From Heliocidaris erythrogramma (lineage: Eukaryota; Echinodermata; Echinoidea; Camarodonta; Echinometridae): 64,000 bases of DNA. A program made the position numbers and the translations under genes. The notes under the pieces were generated by a model, which was not told the origin of the DNA, made no database searches, and was given only the letters and a program-made list of their open reading frames with translations. The stretch lies in contig CM046864.1 of assembly GCA_025617745.1 (NCBI GenBank), positions 33,051,239 to 33,115,238 on the forward strand. The letters run 5' to 3'. Shown here one piece after another: positions 1-10,865 of the stretch (position 1 is the first letter of the stretch; every line of letters starts with the position of its first letter).

Positions 1-1252
1 CAAAGCCGCAAATGTGAATTCTTTTAAAATAACGTTAACTTTCTAGTTGTACATTTGGCATCTCTCCTTGTGGCAAGATGGTTTTCTACATGCATATATT
101 TCATTTTTGTGTGTATCAGTTACTCTTGGTAGATTACGACGCCTCAAAATTACTTTTTTTTTAATATATGAAGATGAAGTTGGTCACATTTTCATTCCAC
201 CACATGTGCCTTGAACATTTTTGGATTTTGGCCAATTTATGTATACGTCGTTTTTCATGTATTTCACTTTACAATTCTATTAAGATAATAATAATTATTA
301 TGCCCCAAATTCGCCACTTTAAATCGGGCTTTTAACGAGTTATACACAATGCTTTATTGCTAATTCTGTATCTAAAGTCTGAATAATTGAGAGATGTTAT
401 GTCTGTATGCCTGTGCCAAAATTATCGTCTCGTGCCAAATCAGTTCCAAGTCTTATAAAGAGTTGCAATTCTCGCTACCTCAAATATGCAATTATCGACG
501 TAGAGGGCAATATTATGCATGGAAATGGTCCGCATCTTCGTTAACTTCACTTCCGGTCCGTATTGAAATACTACGGCTTATGAATGAAATGAGTGCTAAA
601 ATGCTTAATTTTTTGATCGCATGACATAAACCACTCAAATTTTGAAAATGCAACCAATTGTCTCAATAAATCATGATGGTATCTTTTCAAACATGTCGGT
701 TAAACTGAAATTCGAGGATTTTTGTAATACCTGTGTACATTTTCAATGCAAAAAGACAAACCCAATCGGGATATTGTCAGCACTGCGCATGCGTGGTTTG
801 CATGACAAACGCCATCTGTTGGCGAAATTGCTTATTTGGGGTAGCGAGAATTGATTCAAATCAATCACAACTTCGTATGCATGCATTAAACGTATATAAT
901 TATTTTATACTTAGTCTTGAAAATGTTTCACAGCAACATTAACAAAAATGAATTCATGATCTGTCCTTTAAATGCGATATACCTCATATTGTCCAAATTT
1001 GGTGTGTTTTTCTTAAAATGTTTTTATTGAGCTTTGAATATAACAGTGCGCAGTGTGTATGCAAGTAGAGAAATAATGTGGGATATTTTTGTCACACAGA
1101 AAGACTAACATAATTTTAGAAATACCAATATTCTGGAAGCCGTCACCAAATATTCGGCCAATCTTTATACCTCATAATTATTCGGTTTTATACTTTTTAT
1201 TTGTAGTTTGTAATTTATTTTTGAATATAAGCCTATATTTTCTATGACAAAC
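1..1252. other. AT-rich stretch, no gene recognised
   Basis: Only short overlapping open frames without recognisable protein features are present. No splice-consistent exon matching the upstream part of the GATD1-like gene could be found here, although that gene must extend leftward from 3165. Confidence 0.5.
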
Positions 1253-1256
1253 TTAA

Positions 1257-1582
1257 AGGGAGTGGCAAGTAGTAATCCATGGGCCTGACCATTTGGCCTG
1301 ACTCGGGGAAATTCGGATACAATCAGGTCCAAACGTGCGCTACCGAAGGAATGTTATTGCCGGATTCTTCGCGCGATCGTTAACTCGAATCCCTCCATAC
1401 GCAACCAACCAATGAGATTCAAATACTGGAATAAAGAACGCGCGATCTTGTTTACTCAAATTTGGGTCAATGTGCGAACTTTTATTAGCTGCGCACGATA
1501 AATTGAAGTCGCTATGAACTTTGATCCAGAGAAAGGAGCAGCCAACTGTAAAAGCGCCATAGAATGCGACTTGTCGCTCCCT
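1257..1582. mobile_element. piggyBac-type MITE flanked by TTAA
   Basis: A 326-bp non-coding element. The left end AGGGAGTGGCAAGT and the right end (reverse complement AGGGAGCGACAAGT) form a 14-bp terminal inverted repeat with two mismatches. Both ends abut TTAA (1253-1256 and 1583-1586), the target-site signature of piggyBac-type transposases. No transposase is encoded, so it is non-autonomous. Confidence 0.7.
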
Positions 1583-1926
1583 TTAATGTTAAAGTTTTTA
1601 CTCGCTCGCCTTCACCTGCTCAAAAAAATAATTTGGAAAGTGGAAAGTTCATATTGGGGTTTGTGACGTCAGCCCCTAGCAAAATCGAGTCCGTCCGACT
1701 ACGATAAGTTTTGGTTTTGCGTAATGAATAAATTATATTCTTTTATATGCTTTTTATGGATTATAATTATTCTTTATAGAAAGCTTTATAATCAAGTATA
1801 TAATGTAAATCAAATATTCAATCCGAATGAAATGTAATATACATTGTTTCAATATGAGATAAATAGATTTTGTAGGAAAAAGTTATAAAACAAACTTGCT
1901 TGCTTATTTTGTACTATTTAAAACAG

Positions 1927-2426
1927 NNNNNNNNNNNNNNNNNNNNNNNNNNNNNNNNNNNNNNNNNNNNNNNNNNNNNNNNNNNNNNNNNNNNNNNNNN
2001 NNNNNNNNNNNNNNNNNNNNNNNNNNNNNNNNNNNNNNNNNNNNNNNNNNNNNNNNNNNNNNNNNNNNNNNNNNNNNNNNNNNNNNNNNNNNNNNNNNNN
2101 NNNNNNNNNNNNNNNNNNNNNNNNNNNNNNNNNNNNNNNNNNNNNNNNNNNNNNNNNNNNNNNNNNNNNNNNNNNNNNNNNNNNNNNNNNNNNNNNNNNN
2201 NNNNNNNNNNNNNNNNNNNNNNNNNNNNNNNNNNNNNNNNNNNNNNNNNNNNNNNNNNNNNNNNNNNNNNNNNNNNNNNNNNNNNNNNNNNNNNNNNNNN
2301 NNNNNNNNNNNNNNNNNNNNNNNNNNNNNNNNNNNNNNNNNNNNNNNNNNNNNNNNNNNNNNNNNNNNNNNNNNNNNNNNNNNNNNNNNNNNNNNNNNNN
2401 NNNNNNNNNNNNNNNNNNNNNNNNNN
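1927..2426. other. assembly gap, 500 N
   Basis: Exactly 500 undetermined bases, a placeholder for a gap of unknown size. It lies 5' of the first visible GATD1-like exon and could hide an upstream exon. Confidence 0.99.
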
Positions 2427-2466
2427 CCTCTATGAATAAGATTTACTCTTACAATCCTTTGTAGAG

Positions 2467-2705
2467 TGGTCGTGGTCGAGTGATCTAATGGATAAGTCAT
2501 CGGACTGTGGATGACATGGTTCGCGGTTCAAGTCCCGCTGACGTGGCACTCATGTCCTTTGGCAAGACATTAATCTATATTTGCCACTCTCCACCCAGGT
2601 GTAGTAAATGTGTACCTGCATGGTAGGAATTTATTCCTTGAATGCTTTCAGCTCCTTGGGGCAGCTGGGCCAAAGCCAGGGTAATAATACTGCAGTGGAA
2701 ATTCA
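2467..2705 (+). mobile_element. tRNA-derived SINE, copy 1
   Basis: The head resembles a tRNA: an A-box-like GGTCGAGTGATC near 2471 and a B-box GGTTCAAGTCC near 2525 are spaced as in a Pol III internal promoter. The body holds the family landmarks GGCAAGACATTAATC, GCCACTCTCCACC and GGTAATAATAC. The same body recurs at 7808-8060, 12555-12750, 25845-26148 and 42781-42860. Confidence 0.7.
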
Positions 2706-2868
2706 CTATAACAAGGTCCTTGGGACCATGAAAATTACCTTTGCTATATAAGGAATCTCTTTATATCACGGTAGAAAAACAGAAGAACATAAAGATTTGG
2801 GACCAGCAAAATTACCTGTTATATCAGAATCTCGTTATATCAGAGCTCTTTATAACGAGTTTCCACTG
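2693..2868. mobile_element. MITE with CAGTGGAA termini
   Basis: About 176 bp. The start CAGTGGAAATTCACTATAAC and the end TTATAACGAGTTTCCACTG form an imperfect terminal inverted repeat. The same family is at 8162-8319, where TA flanks both ends. Non-coding. It abuts the 3' end of the SINE. Confidence 0.6.
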
Positions 2869-3164
2869 TACACTGTAGGCGTCTAGAGCATCCCCTGGAT
2901 GCATATTTGCACAATAGAAATATAGCCATTATAATTATTATTATTACTACATCAACAATCAAGAAGGATATTGTTGATAACTTTAATAAGAAATGATCCT
3001 AAGAAAATATCAACATTGGCAGTCAGGGTGGATACTTCATGTATGAGTGCTTCATCTCATATTGTGTCATTTTTTTTAATGCATGCTTTTTTGGATACCC
3101 AGAACATACTTGAAAATATAATGACATCACTTGATTCGCTTCATATATTTTTTTCCTCTTGCAG

Positions 3165-6100
3165 CCTTCATGTATGAATTAGCCAGGTCATCATCATTCG
3201 CCAGTCTTCCCATAATCCTGGAGGATTTCATCAAAGACAACGCAGGAAAATACACAGTAATATCACTAACTTGATATATCATTGGGTTCTTTTTTTTATG
3301 GAATGCCGAAGAAGTTGAAGATAGTTAATTACAGTGTAGTACTTTTATGAGGTTTGCAAGAAAGTTGCGATTGATTGCAAGTTGCAACTGATCGGTACTG
3401 ACCAATCAAAACCATTGTTGCAAGCGCATCTTCTTGAATGGAGAGACCCTGAACCGTTCAAAATGGTTGTTCTAATTTGCTTTACAATTTGCAATTGATT
3501 GCAACTTTCTTGCAACACCCCATTAGTGACATAGCCTGTCTCCAGCCACTGCTCAGGTGGCACTGGTGTCCTTGTGTGGGGGGCACCGGGTTATGTGTCG
3601 TGAAATTTGCCGAATGAAATAAAACTTTATAAAGATCCATGATCTTTTTTCTTCTTTCTTGTAAAACATTGTTTTAACCACTGAAGAGGCCATGCTGGCA
3701 GGTAAGATATAAGGAAGGAAAAAAAAAAAAAATGAATCGATAAATAAATTAAATCAATAATAAAATGTAAGTGTGAGTCTACAACATGTATACTGTAAAC
3801 GCTGTTATTTTTGCGCGATTAAATTTTCCCTCTGAGCGATCCCAAAACATATTCACGGCTCTTAAATTCATGCTGCACAATTGCTTGCTCGTATGTACGC
3901 CCACTCCATTTATTAATTTACACACGGGCAGTCCATTCAAATGCATATGGCAAGCGCAACTACACACACGCGTGCTCAAAAATGAATCGGACACACACAC
4001 ACACACACACATTAATGTGCTGAAGTGCGCAATTCAACCCGCATAGGAAAATCATGCTAATATTTCGCGAGTTCTTGCCCAAAATAGCGCAAAATCCGTG
4101 AAAATTAATGTACCGCGAAAATAATTTCCACGTTTACAGTATTACTGTTTCTCATATCTTGATAATTGTGCAATCACTGAGTCTAGGTAGGATGTGTGAC
4201 CTTTACGTGTACCGGTACATGTATGTATATGATTTGTGCATGAAGTATCATTTTGTCCGTTGCAAGCCAGAAGGGCTTTCGCTCTGTGTTATAGTATATG
4301 CTTTAACGCCCTTCTAACTCTCTCCTGGACATATGTTTCCGAGGCTTTGAGAGTTTTTAATTAGATAATGTTTCACTGACTGATTTTAGCTCACCTGAGC
4401 CGAGCTATTGCGATGGAAATTTGTCCGTCGTCCGTCGTGCGTCGTCCGTTAACTTTTTACATTTTCATCTTCTTCTCCAAAACCCATGATCGGAATTCAA
4501 CCAAACTTGGTAGGAATCATCCTTAGGGGTAGGGACCCAAAGTTGCTAAAATGGTACGTGTGGCCCCCAGGGGGCCCAGGGGAGGGCCCCCAATTGTAAA
4601 AGCGTATAAATTTCAAACATCTTCTTCTCCAGAACCAGGCATAGCTCAGACTTGGTATTGTGTATGGAGATACCTCTATAGATGAAGAATGAATGTTGTT
4701 CATGAAATTTCTCTGAGTGGCCCTATAGGGGCCCTGTGGGGTTAACATACTGGAGGGGGGGGGGGGGGGTGGGGCCTGCCAGGCAAAATGTACATTCTGA
4801 TCTTCTTCTCCAAAACACATGATCGGAATTCAACCAAACTTGGTAGGAATCATCCTTAGGGGTAGGGGACCCAAAGTTGCTAAAATGGTACATGTGGCCC
4901 CCAGGGGTCCCAGGGGAGGGCCCCCAATTGCAAAAGCTATGTAAATTTCAAACATCTTCTTCTCCAGAACCAGAAGGTTATAGATATTTTGTGTTATATA
5001 CATCTTGAAGATGAATAAAAAAAAAGTTGTTCATGACATTCTCAGGGTGGCCCCATAGGGGTCCTGCGAGTGCGAGGTTAATATGCAGGAGGGGAAATGT
5101 ACATTCTTTGCATGATTTGTTGTATGATTCAACCACACTTGGTGGGAATTATCCTTAGATGTAGGAGATTCAAATAATACATGACACTGTAGACCATGGT
5201 GGGGGGGGGGGGAATTATGTTAATTTCTAACATCATCTCATGTACATCCTCCTAGTTGTTTCAATTTCTAACATACTGTATCTCCTGGTGGTGCTAGAGA
5301 GAACATGCACCAGATGTGAATTGATCCACCTCAGGTGAGCGTCGTGCCCCTGGGGCTCTTGTTCTACTTCCAATCATTATTAACTCTTTATCTGAAGAGT
5401 CAAAATACATGCATCATTAACATGCAAGTCATAAAAATGAACAACAACAAATAAATGAACGGCAGCCATTTCCTTTACCTTATTATTCTTTACCATGCAG
5501 CCAGTGAAGCAGGTGCTATTCATGTGGTCGTTGATCGCTGTCTCATCACAGGACAAAACGAAGCATCCACCATCATGGCAGTCCAGAACCTTATACTAGC
5601 TACAAACTCAAGGTGGGATCACTTTCAGAACCTTATACTAGCTAACTCATTGCTTTCAGAACCTTATACTAGCTATCTCACTGCTTTCAGAACCTTATAC
5701 TAGCTATCTCATTGCTTTCAGAACCTTATACTAGCTATCTCATTGCTTTCAGAACCTTATACTAGCTATCTCATTGCTTTCAGAACCGTATACCTCAAGT
5801 TACAGTCACCTTAAGAACATTATACTACATGTACCTCAAGTTACAATTACATTTAATTTTGCATAAGTCAAATCTCTTAGGACCACAAAAAATAGTTCGA
5901 CTTACGTAAAATTTGACTTAAAATTTTTTTAATAACACGTCTTGCATAGTTTGGACAAAAAAATTTGATTTGACTTTATAAGGAAGGTTCAAACTGCGAC
6001 TTCGAGTTATGCAGAGTTAACCTTTTTCAAGACAGGAATTATTTAAGGGCTTAATTGATCACAGTTTGTTCCTCAAATTGGCAACAATATTTTTCTCTTA

Positions 6101-7015
6101 GGCTACATGGTTCTAATAAGGTGTAATGTCTTTAAAAACCATATACATGGTTAGAAATTTTGTCAAAAGTTGAAAGAATTGCAAATTTGATGGAAAACAA
6201 TTAATTGAACCTCTGAATGTGTTGCCAATTTAAGGATTTTAAAGCTTATTCTCGTTTTAAACTTCCTGGCATTAAATGGAATATGGTCATGCAACAAAAA
6301 TGAATGCAGTGTGTGTAGAAATTTTTGCTGTTTCTACTCATGTATCTGGTATTTTAATAGGCTCTGAATAAAAAATTATTGAGCCAAACCACATAATGTG
6401 GTCAATTGTCTCGAAAGGGTTAACTGTAATTTCAGAACCTTATAATAATTCAAGTAACAGTCACCTTTAGAACCTTATACCTGGAGTTACAATCACTTTG
6501 AGAACCTTATACTAGCTACAAATTCAAGGTACTCTCACTTCCCAAACTTAAGTCTAAATACAATCTTGCGATTTGATCACTTCCAGAACCTTATACTAGC
6601 TACAAATTTGAGTTATGATCCCTTTCAGAACCTTATACTAGCTATAGCTAGTATATAGCTGTAGCTATAGCTATATACAAACAAATTTGATTACGTTAAT
6701 TAATCTCATATCTCGTGCAATTAATTTCAGAACATTACACTCCATCTAAAGGTAAATCAATTTGAGAACCTTACCACAAGTTCCGAACTCAAAGTACTTC
6801 ACTACTTTCAGAATCTTATACGACACATATAAGGTGTTATTTTACATTTGATAATTGATATGAAACCAACTGAATTGTGCTTTAAATGGTTGTGAACAGA
6901 TGAGTTTCAAAATAATGAAGGATGGGGAAAAATAGGCCTGGAGAGATGGTAAGGAGATTCATTCACCCCTATTTGTTATTTATTTTACAGGCAAGGTAAA
7001 CCAGTTGGACGGTAG
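3165..7015 (+). CDS. GATD1: GATD1-like (PDDC1) glutamine amidotransferase-like protein, 3' part
   Basis: Three exons are visible: 3165-3256, 5501-5612 and 6991-7015, stop at 7013-7015. The first encodes 30 residues including FASLPIILEDFIKDNAG; the second encodes 36 including AIHVVVDRCLITGQN and MAVQNLILA; the last adds QGKPVGR and stops. These match in order the C-terminal third of vertebrate GATD1, a DJ-1/PfpI-superfamily class-I-amidotransferase-like protein of unclear substrate. Acceptors are TTGCAG, ATGCAG and TTACAG; the second exon's donor is AAG/GTGGGA. The join of the first two exons is odd: the GT donor after 3256 leaves phase 0, but the next exon needs one extra base (G) to stay in frame, as if one G of an original GG were lost. 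Upstream exons lie outside the window or in the N gap. The array at 5583-6830 derives from the end of the second exon. Identification is from family knowledge, fairly sure. Confidence 0.8.
3791..4141. mobile_element. MITE in GATD1-like intron
   Basis: Ends TACTGTAAACG and CGTTTACAGTA are perfect 11-bp inverted repeats, and subterminal TTATTTTTGCGCG mirrors CGCGAAAATAA. It contains an (AC)10 run at 3991-4010. No coding capacity. Confidence 0.6.
4387..5355. mobile_element. repeat element with GCTCACCTGAG ends and internal duplication
   Basis: It begins TAGCTCACCTGAGCC and carries the inverted GGTGAGC terminus near 5331-5340. Internally it has two direct copies of a roughly 340-bp unit (about 4453-4795 and 4800-5100) that share ATGATCGGAATTCAACC and TTGGTAGGAATCATCC. 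A truncated related copy lies at 62326-62480. It is non-coding apart from chance open frames. The right boundary is approximate. Confidence 0.6.
5583..6830 (+). repeat. minisatellite derived from a GATD1-like exon end
   Basis: The unit core CAGAACCTTATACTAGCTA first occurs inside the exon at 5584-5602, where it encodes QNLILA. It then repeats with a 31-bp period (spacer TCTCATTGCTTT) to about 5790 and continues as degenerate copies near 5813, 6432, 6503, 6586, 6625, 6725 and 6810. Some copies, such as the one near 6503, retain the whole exon end plus a GGTAC donor-like sequence. A TTAA-flanked MITE interrupts the array at 6017-6423. Confidence 0.85.
6017..6423. mobile_element. TTAACC...GGGTTAA MITE, copy 1
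   Basis: A 407-bp element with ends TTAACCTTTTTCAAGACAG and TGTCTCGAAAGGGTTAA, inserted in the minisatellite. A second copy in reverse orientation is at 10866-11198, sharing TTCCTGTCCTGAAAGGGTTAA and internal segments; a weaker relic is near 13255-13400. Non-coding. Confidence 0.65.
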
Positions 7016-7238
7016 TTGGACCTGTCGCGGAAAACATGAGGGTTCCGATCTTCAACACGATGCATTTATCACAGGGTTTGACTTGGAAGGATAGGGTAAT
7101 GCGTATGCCTGCAGAGCACCAATTGAGTGTTAACTATTTAAGGCAGAGAGAGACAGTGAAATTATCAGACAGGAGCTGAGGGCTACAAACTCTTTAGATA
7201 TAGGCACCAAGAATGAAAGATTTAAGAGCCACTGTAAA

Positions 7239-7244
7239 AATAAA
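7239..7244 (+). promoter_or_regulatory. candidate polyadenylation signal of the GATD1-like gene
   Basis: An AATAAA lies 224 bases after the stop codon at 7013-7015 on the coding strand, the first clear canonical hexamer downstream. Cleavage would follow near 7260. Confidence 0.45.
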
Positions 7245-7245
7245 A

Positions 7246-7807
7246 CTCTGTCATTGGTTTGTAAAATAATAATAATATTCCGCTTTTATATAGCCCTAAT
7301 ACATTGTGTTTCTAAGCGCTTTACAGATATAATGTAATGTACTTATATGATCTCTGAACGCACTAATTTGACTAAAAAAATGGCCTTCACAAAGACAATT
7401 AAAAAAATAATTCTTTTACTGAATGCCCCGGCCTCCAGCTCTCCGCTAAAGAGAGGTACATTTGGGTCAGGTCGAGTCTGTATAAGTGACTATCTCACAT
7501 AAAATTTAAAAATGTCCCCTGATGCACAATTTAGAGTGTATTAGGTAAAATGGAGTTCTGAAATAATCATGAACAACTCGGGAGGCACAGTGGAGTGCAT
7601 TTTATGTTGCCCACTCTTCGGGAACCTGGATGCACTGCATTTTATGTCTCAGAATCTACTGACATATGGTGCTTTATTGTGTAGGGCAGCTCGACAGTCT
7701 AATCAAATCAAATCATTTTGATATTAAATAACATTGCCTTAGAGCTAGTTTGTAGCAAATAGTGTAAACTTTCTATTCTATCGTGTTCTATTGCTTCTAT
7801 ACTTGCA
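7246..7807. other. intergenic, no gene seen
   Basis: Contains a short TAA/AAT run and a fragment of a dispersed repeat ending near GCGCTTTACAG (7262-7340). The rest is unique AT-rich DNA. Confidence 0.4.
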
Positions 7808-8060
7808 TCATCATAATAATAATATTCCGTTCTTGTATAGCGCATATCACATTATGATATAACGTCTCTATGCGCTTCGAAAGGACTTTGGATATTATTA
7901 CCCTGGCTTTAGCTCCGGCAACCGTAGCGCTCAGTGCATTCAAGGAATAAATCCTACCAGGTACCCACTTACTACACCTGGGTCGAGTGTGGCAAATGTA
8001 GATTAATGTCTTGCCAAAGGACGTTGGTGCTGCGGCAGGGATTCATATGGAAGCCATCAT
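7808..8060 (-). mobile_element. tRNA-derived SINE, copy 2 (5' truncated)
   Basis: Reverse-strand copy of the family at 2467-2705. It has the tail TATAGCGCATATCACATTAT and the body landmarks TATTATTACCCTGGC, GTGGCAAATGTAGATTAATG and CTTGCCAAAGGACG. The tRNA head is missing or decayed. Confidence 0.65.
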
Positions 8061-8161
8061 GTAGAGGAAAAATAATTTCAAATAGTTTGGCCAGGGTGAA
8101 TGTACACTCTGGATTCAAATGTGCTTAACATTCCTTTACTACTTGTACTTATTATAAGTTA

Positions 8162-8319
8162 CAGTGGAACCTTGTTATAACAAACTCCTTGGGACCAAGG
8201 AAATTTCCTTGTTTTATCGAAACCTTGTTACATCAGGACTAAAAGACAATAAATACAAAGGAGTGGGACCAGGAAAATTACCTTGTTGTAACAGTGTTCT
8301 TTATAACGAGGTTCTACTG
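8162..8319. mobile_element. MITE with TA target site
   Basis: Termini CAGTGGAACCTTGTTATAAC and TTATAACGAGGTTCTACTG form inverted repeats, flanked by TA at 8160-8161 and 8320-8321, as in Tc1/mariner-type insertion. Same family as 2693-2868. Confidence 0.7.
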
Positions 8320-8321
8320 TA

Positions 8322-9267
8322 GTATCATTTTGTACATGTAGACAGCTATAAAATGCTAAAATTAGGAGGAAAAAAGTTTGGTTAATGTGCATAAAGTGTA
8401 GGCCGAAGATTTTTAAAAAGTCTGAACTTCCCTTTAAATCATTTTGTTCACAAAGAAGCTATTTTTCAGGTTGAGGATAGGTTAAAGTAGTGTCATAGCT
8501 ATGGAAAGATTATTTCATGCACAGCACATGCTATCTATATATGAACAACTGCATTTTTTATACAGTTACATGTATAAAACCATTATTTACACAACATCAA
8601 TCAAACAAATTTGTATGGAAAGAACAATTATTTACTTCATTTATATCACAAGATGATTTGAAAGATATGCATGTATGCAAGGACTGTAATAAAACACAGG
8701 CCTACAGTTTTATTTTGATTTGAGATTTGAGATTTGTAGACATGAATATTACAACTCATATTATAACCATGTGAGAAGATTGTGCTTTTTAGACGAGCCA
8801 TCTGAAACGGTTTATAAAAAAAAATGGTGTTAGATTTGATTGTACGCTTTTCAAACTTTTCTAATGATTTTAAGCTGCTCTTCGACATTCATAATGTCTT
8901 AAACAAAATCCATCTAAGGTAATATGGCTTTTGGAAATCTTATTATTTGCAACAGAACAAATAATTTGATTATTACTACCAGTTTTGGGGTGGGGAGGGG
9001 ACTGTGATGGTCATACATACATATGTATGACCATTTTTTTTCCTAGTAAGCAATTGACCGATTTGTTCTATAACATATTGGTAATTGCCATAAGCATTGT
9101 TATAGTCATGTTATGTTACTGTAAATGGAATTGAGGAAATAAATGAAATAGATAAATGTAACTTAATTTCAAGAATTTATTGACATTTGGTTAAAAGGTA
9201 CTGGTAGTTGTACTACAAGGAGAATGCAGTTTAGAATATAAAATAGATCATTATGGAGATGTCAATA
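8322..9267. other. intergenic, no gene seen
   Basis: AT-rich unique sequence. Short open frames show no protein features. A short inverted repeat of CATACATATGTATG type occurs near 9013-9030. Confidence 0.4.
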
Positions 9268-9269
9268 TA

Positions 9270-9424
9270 CAGTCAAACCTGCTTTAGCAACCACCTGTCT
9301 GTAAAGACCACAATTCTTGTTTCCCTTGAAAAATGTTTCTCATTGAAATGTGTAGTAAAGGAATCTATACATAAAGACCGCTTTTTTTTCTCCCTTGAGT
9401 GGTCTGTATATACAGGTTTCACTG
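9270..9424. mobile_element. MITE with CAGTCAAACCTG ends, copy 1
   Basis: 155 bp, starting CAGTCAAACCTG and ending CAGGTTTCACTG, flanked by TA at 9268-9269 and 9425-9426. It shares the CTGTCTGTAAAGACC and CTCCCTTGAGTG segments with 40096-40285. A (TA)n run follows. Confidence 0.7.
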
Positions 9425-9601
9425 TATATATATATATATATATATAAGTGTAAGGAAATAACATATACAACAGCTTTGGCAAATCTCGTGGAAATAAATA
9501 CAAATGTGAAAGAAATTGCGAGAATAACGTTGCGTAGCTCAATCAAAGTTCCCCAGAGCTGTCCTCCCTTTTTGAAATTTTTTTTGCAAAGGCTGAAAAA
9601 A

Positions 9602-9673
9602 GTCTCCGCCAGGAATCGAACCCGGGTCCGTTGGCTTAGAACGCCAATGCCTTAACCACTAGACCACGGAGAC
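9602..9673 (-). tRNA. tRNA-Arg (anticodon UCU)
   Basis: 72 nt on the minus strand folding into a canonical cloverleaf: 7-bp acceptor stem GTCTCCG/CGGAGAC, 4-bp D stem, 5-bp anticodon stem TTGGC/GCCAA around loop GTTCTAA (anticodon TCT), 5-nt variable loop, and T stem CCGGG/CCTGG (one G-T pair) with loop TTCGATT. The A box TGGTCTAGTGG and B box GGTTCGATTCC match Pol III consensus. A run of six T begins two bases past the 3' end, fitting a Pol III terminator. There is no intron. A decayed partner ends at 9807 on the other strand, so a SINE head cannot be excluded. Confidence 0.75.
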
Positions 9674-9759
9674 GGGTTAGTGGTTTCGGCGACACCAGAT
9701 TCAATTGACCGACAGATTGACAAATCCTCAACCTTATTAATTAATTCCTTTGTCGGGGG

Positions 9760-9807
9760 CAGGTGAGTTTTGAACAACAACGACCCGGTTCGATTCCCGG
9801 CGGAGAC
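9760..9807 (+). pseudogene. tRNA pseudogene, 3' half only
   Basis: The T arm GGTTCGATTCCC and the acceptor 3' strand CGGAGAC match the tRNA-Arg at 9602-9673, but the 5' half (D arm, anticodon stem) is unrecognisable and one T-stem pair is lost. Its 3' flank equals that of the intact tRNA. Confidence 0.6.
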
Positions 9808-9902
9808 ATTTTTTCAGCCTTTGCAAAAAAACAAAATTCAAAAAGGAGGACAGCTCTGGGGAACTTTGAGCTACGCAACGTTATATCTCTCGCAATTTCT
9901 TT

Positions 9903-9937
<35 letters not shown>

Positions 9938-10142
9938 CCATGAAAAAAAAATTATTAGACCAAGAATGTTTACTGATAGTGTCATTTTTGTGGTAAGAAG
10001 GAATAAAATATCATAAAAGCAAGGTATAATTGCTGGAATTTGGTATTCATTCAATGAAATACAAAGACAAATCATTTTTATAATTTTGTTTGCATATTAT
10101 AGTACCCTTGTTACAGAAGCTTGATCTAATAATTTTATCCAG

Positions 10143-10231
10143 GGCTGTATATGGTGTGTTGGGAGACGGAAAGCTGTTAACTGTTAGTAACAGTATGAGT
10201 TCACCCTCTCTGGATCTCATTAAATTACAAG
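10143..10231 (+). other. candidate orphan coding exon
   Basis: An 89-bp open segment between a good acceptor (polypyrimidine then ATCCAG) and a good donor (CAAG/GTAAAC). It reads AVYGVLGDGKLLTVSNSM followed by SSPSLDLIKLQ in one frame with phase 1 at the 3' end. I do not recognise the family. A possible partner is near 13421-13460 (acceptor AATGTAG, in-frame VKEKIYLVPS then stop). It could be an exon of an unidentified plus-strand gene or chance. Confidence 0.3.
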
Positions 10232-10865
10232 GTAAACTATATATTACAGTATACATGAGAATCTGTATTTGCAATCCCTACGCATAATTCATTCCTCATA
10301 ATATCACATTGTGCCAATCATTCCGATTTTGTACTTATTTTCTGTTGTAAAAGTGTGAACTCGTTCTCGAGTATAATTCTTGTTAAAGGTTGTTGATAAC
10401 AGTCTATGCATTCTGTCACAAATGTGCTTTAAATTGATTTGTATGTGATTCTATGACAATTTATACAACTGAGCAAAATGTAAATAAGAATATATTAAAA
10501 AGTGACTGTATTACAGGGAAATTAATTTTCGATTGAATGTTTGTCTTATATTTCTGCTCAAAAGGCATCTATTTTGAAAAGTCTCTTTTTATGAAACAGC
10601 TGGTTTAGGGAGAGAGAGAAAGAGAGCGGATAGGAAGACGATACAGAAAGCAGAGGGGGCAAAGAGATAGGGAGAGCGAGGAATAGGAAAGGGGTCGAAG
10701 ATAGAATATTGAAGTATTGAGAAGTGTTAAAGAAAACAAGAGGCTTGGTAGAGAAGGGGTTATAGATACACTCTCAAGAGAAGGTGAAAGATATAGAGAT
10801 GGCAGAGTGGTGAAAATAATTAGAATATATTGGTGAGAAAGCCCGGAAAGATGCACAAGTACAAA

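Larger units (their letters stand above)
9503..9906. repeat. inverted repeat carrying tRNA sequences at its inner ends
   Basis: The left arm (9503-9601) and right arm (9808-9906) are about 100-bp near-complementary copies, including AGCTCTGGGGAACTTTGA and the TTTTTTCAGCCTTTGCAAA tract. Each arm is the 3' flank of a tRNA-like sequence: an intact tRNA-Arg on the minus strand and, on the plus strand, a decayed one ending at 9807. The unit is either an inverted duplication of a tRNA gene with its 3' flank or two head-to-head tRNA-headed SINEs. (TA)n tracts border both sides. Confidence 0.75.

Noticed and set aside
1896..2500. Long frames of about 180-198 codons
   Set aside because: They run through the 500-N gap and contain almost only undetermined residues.
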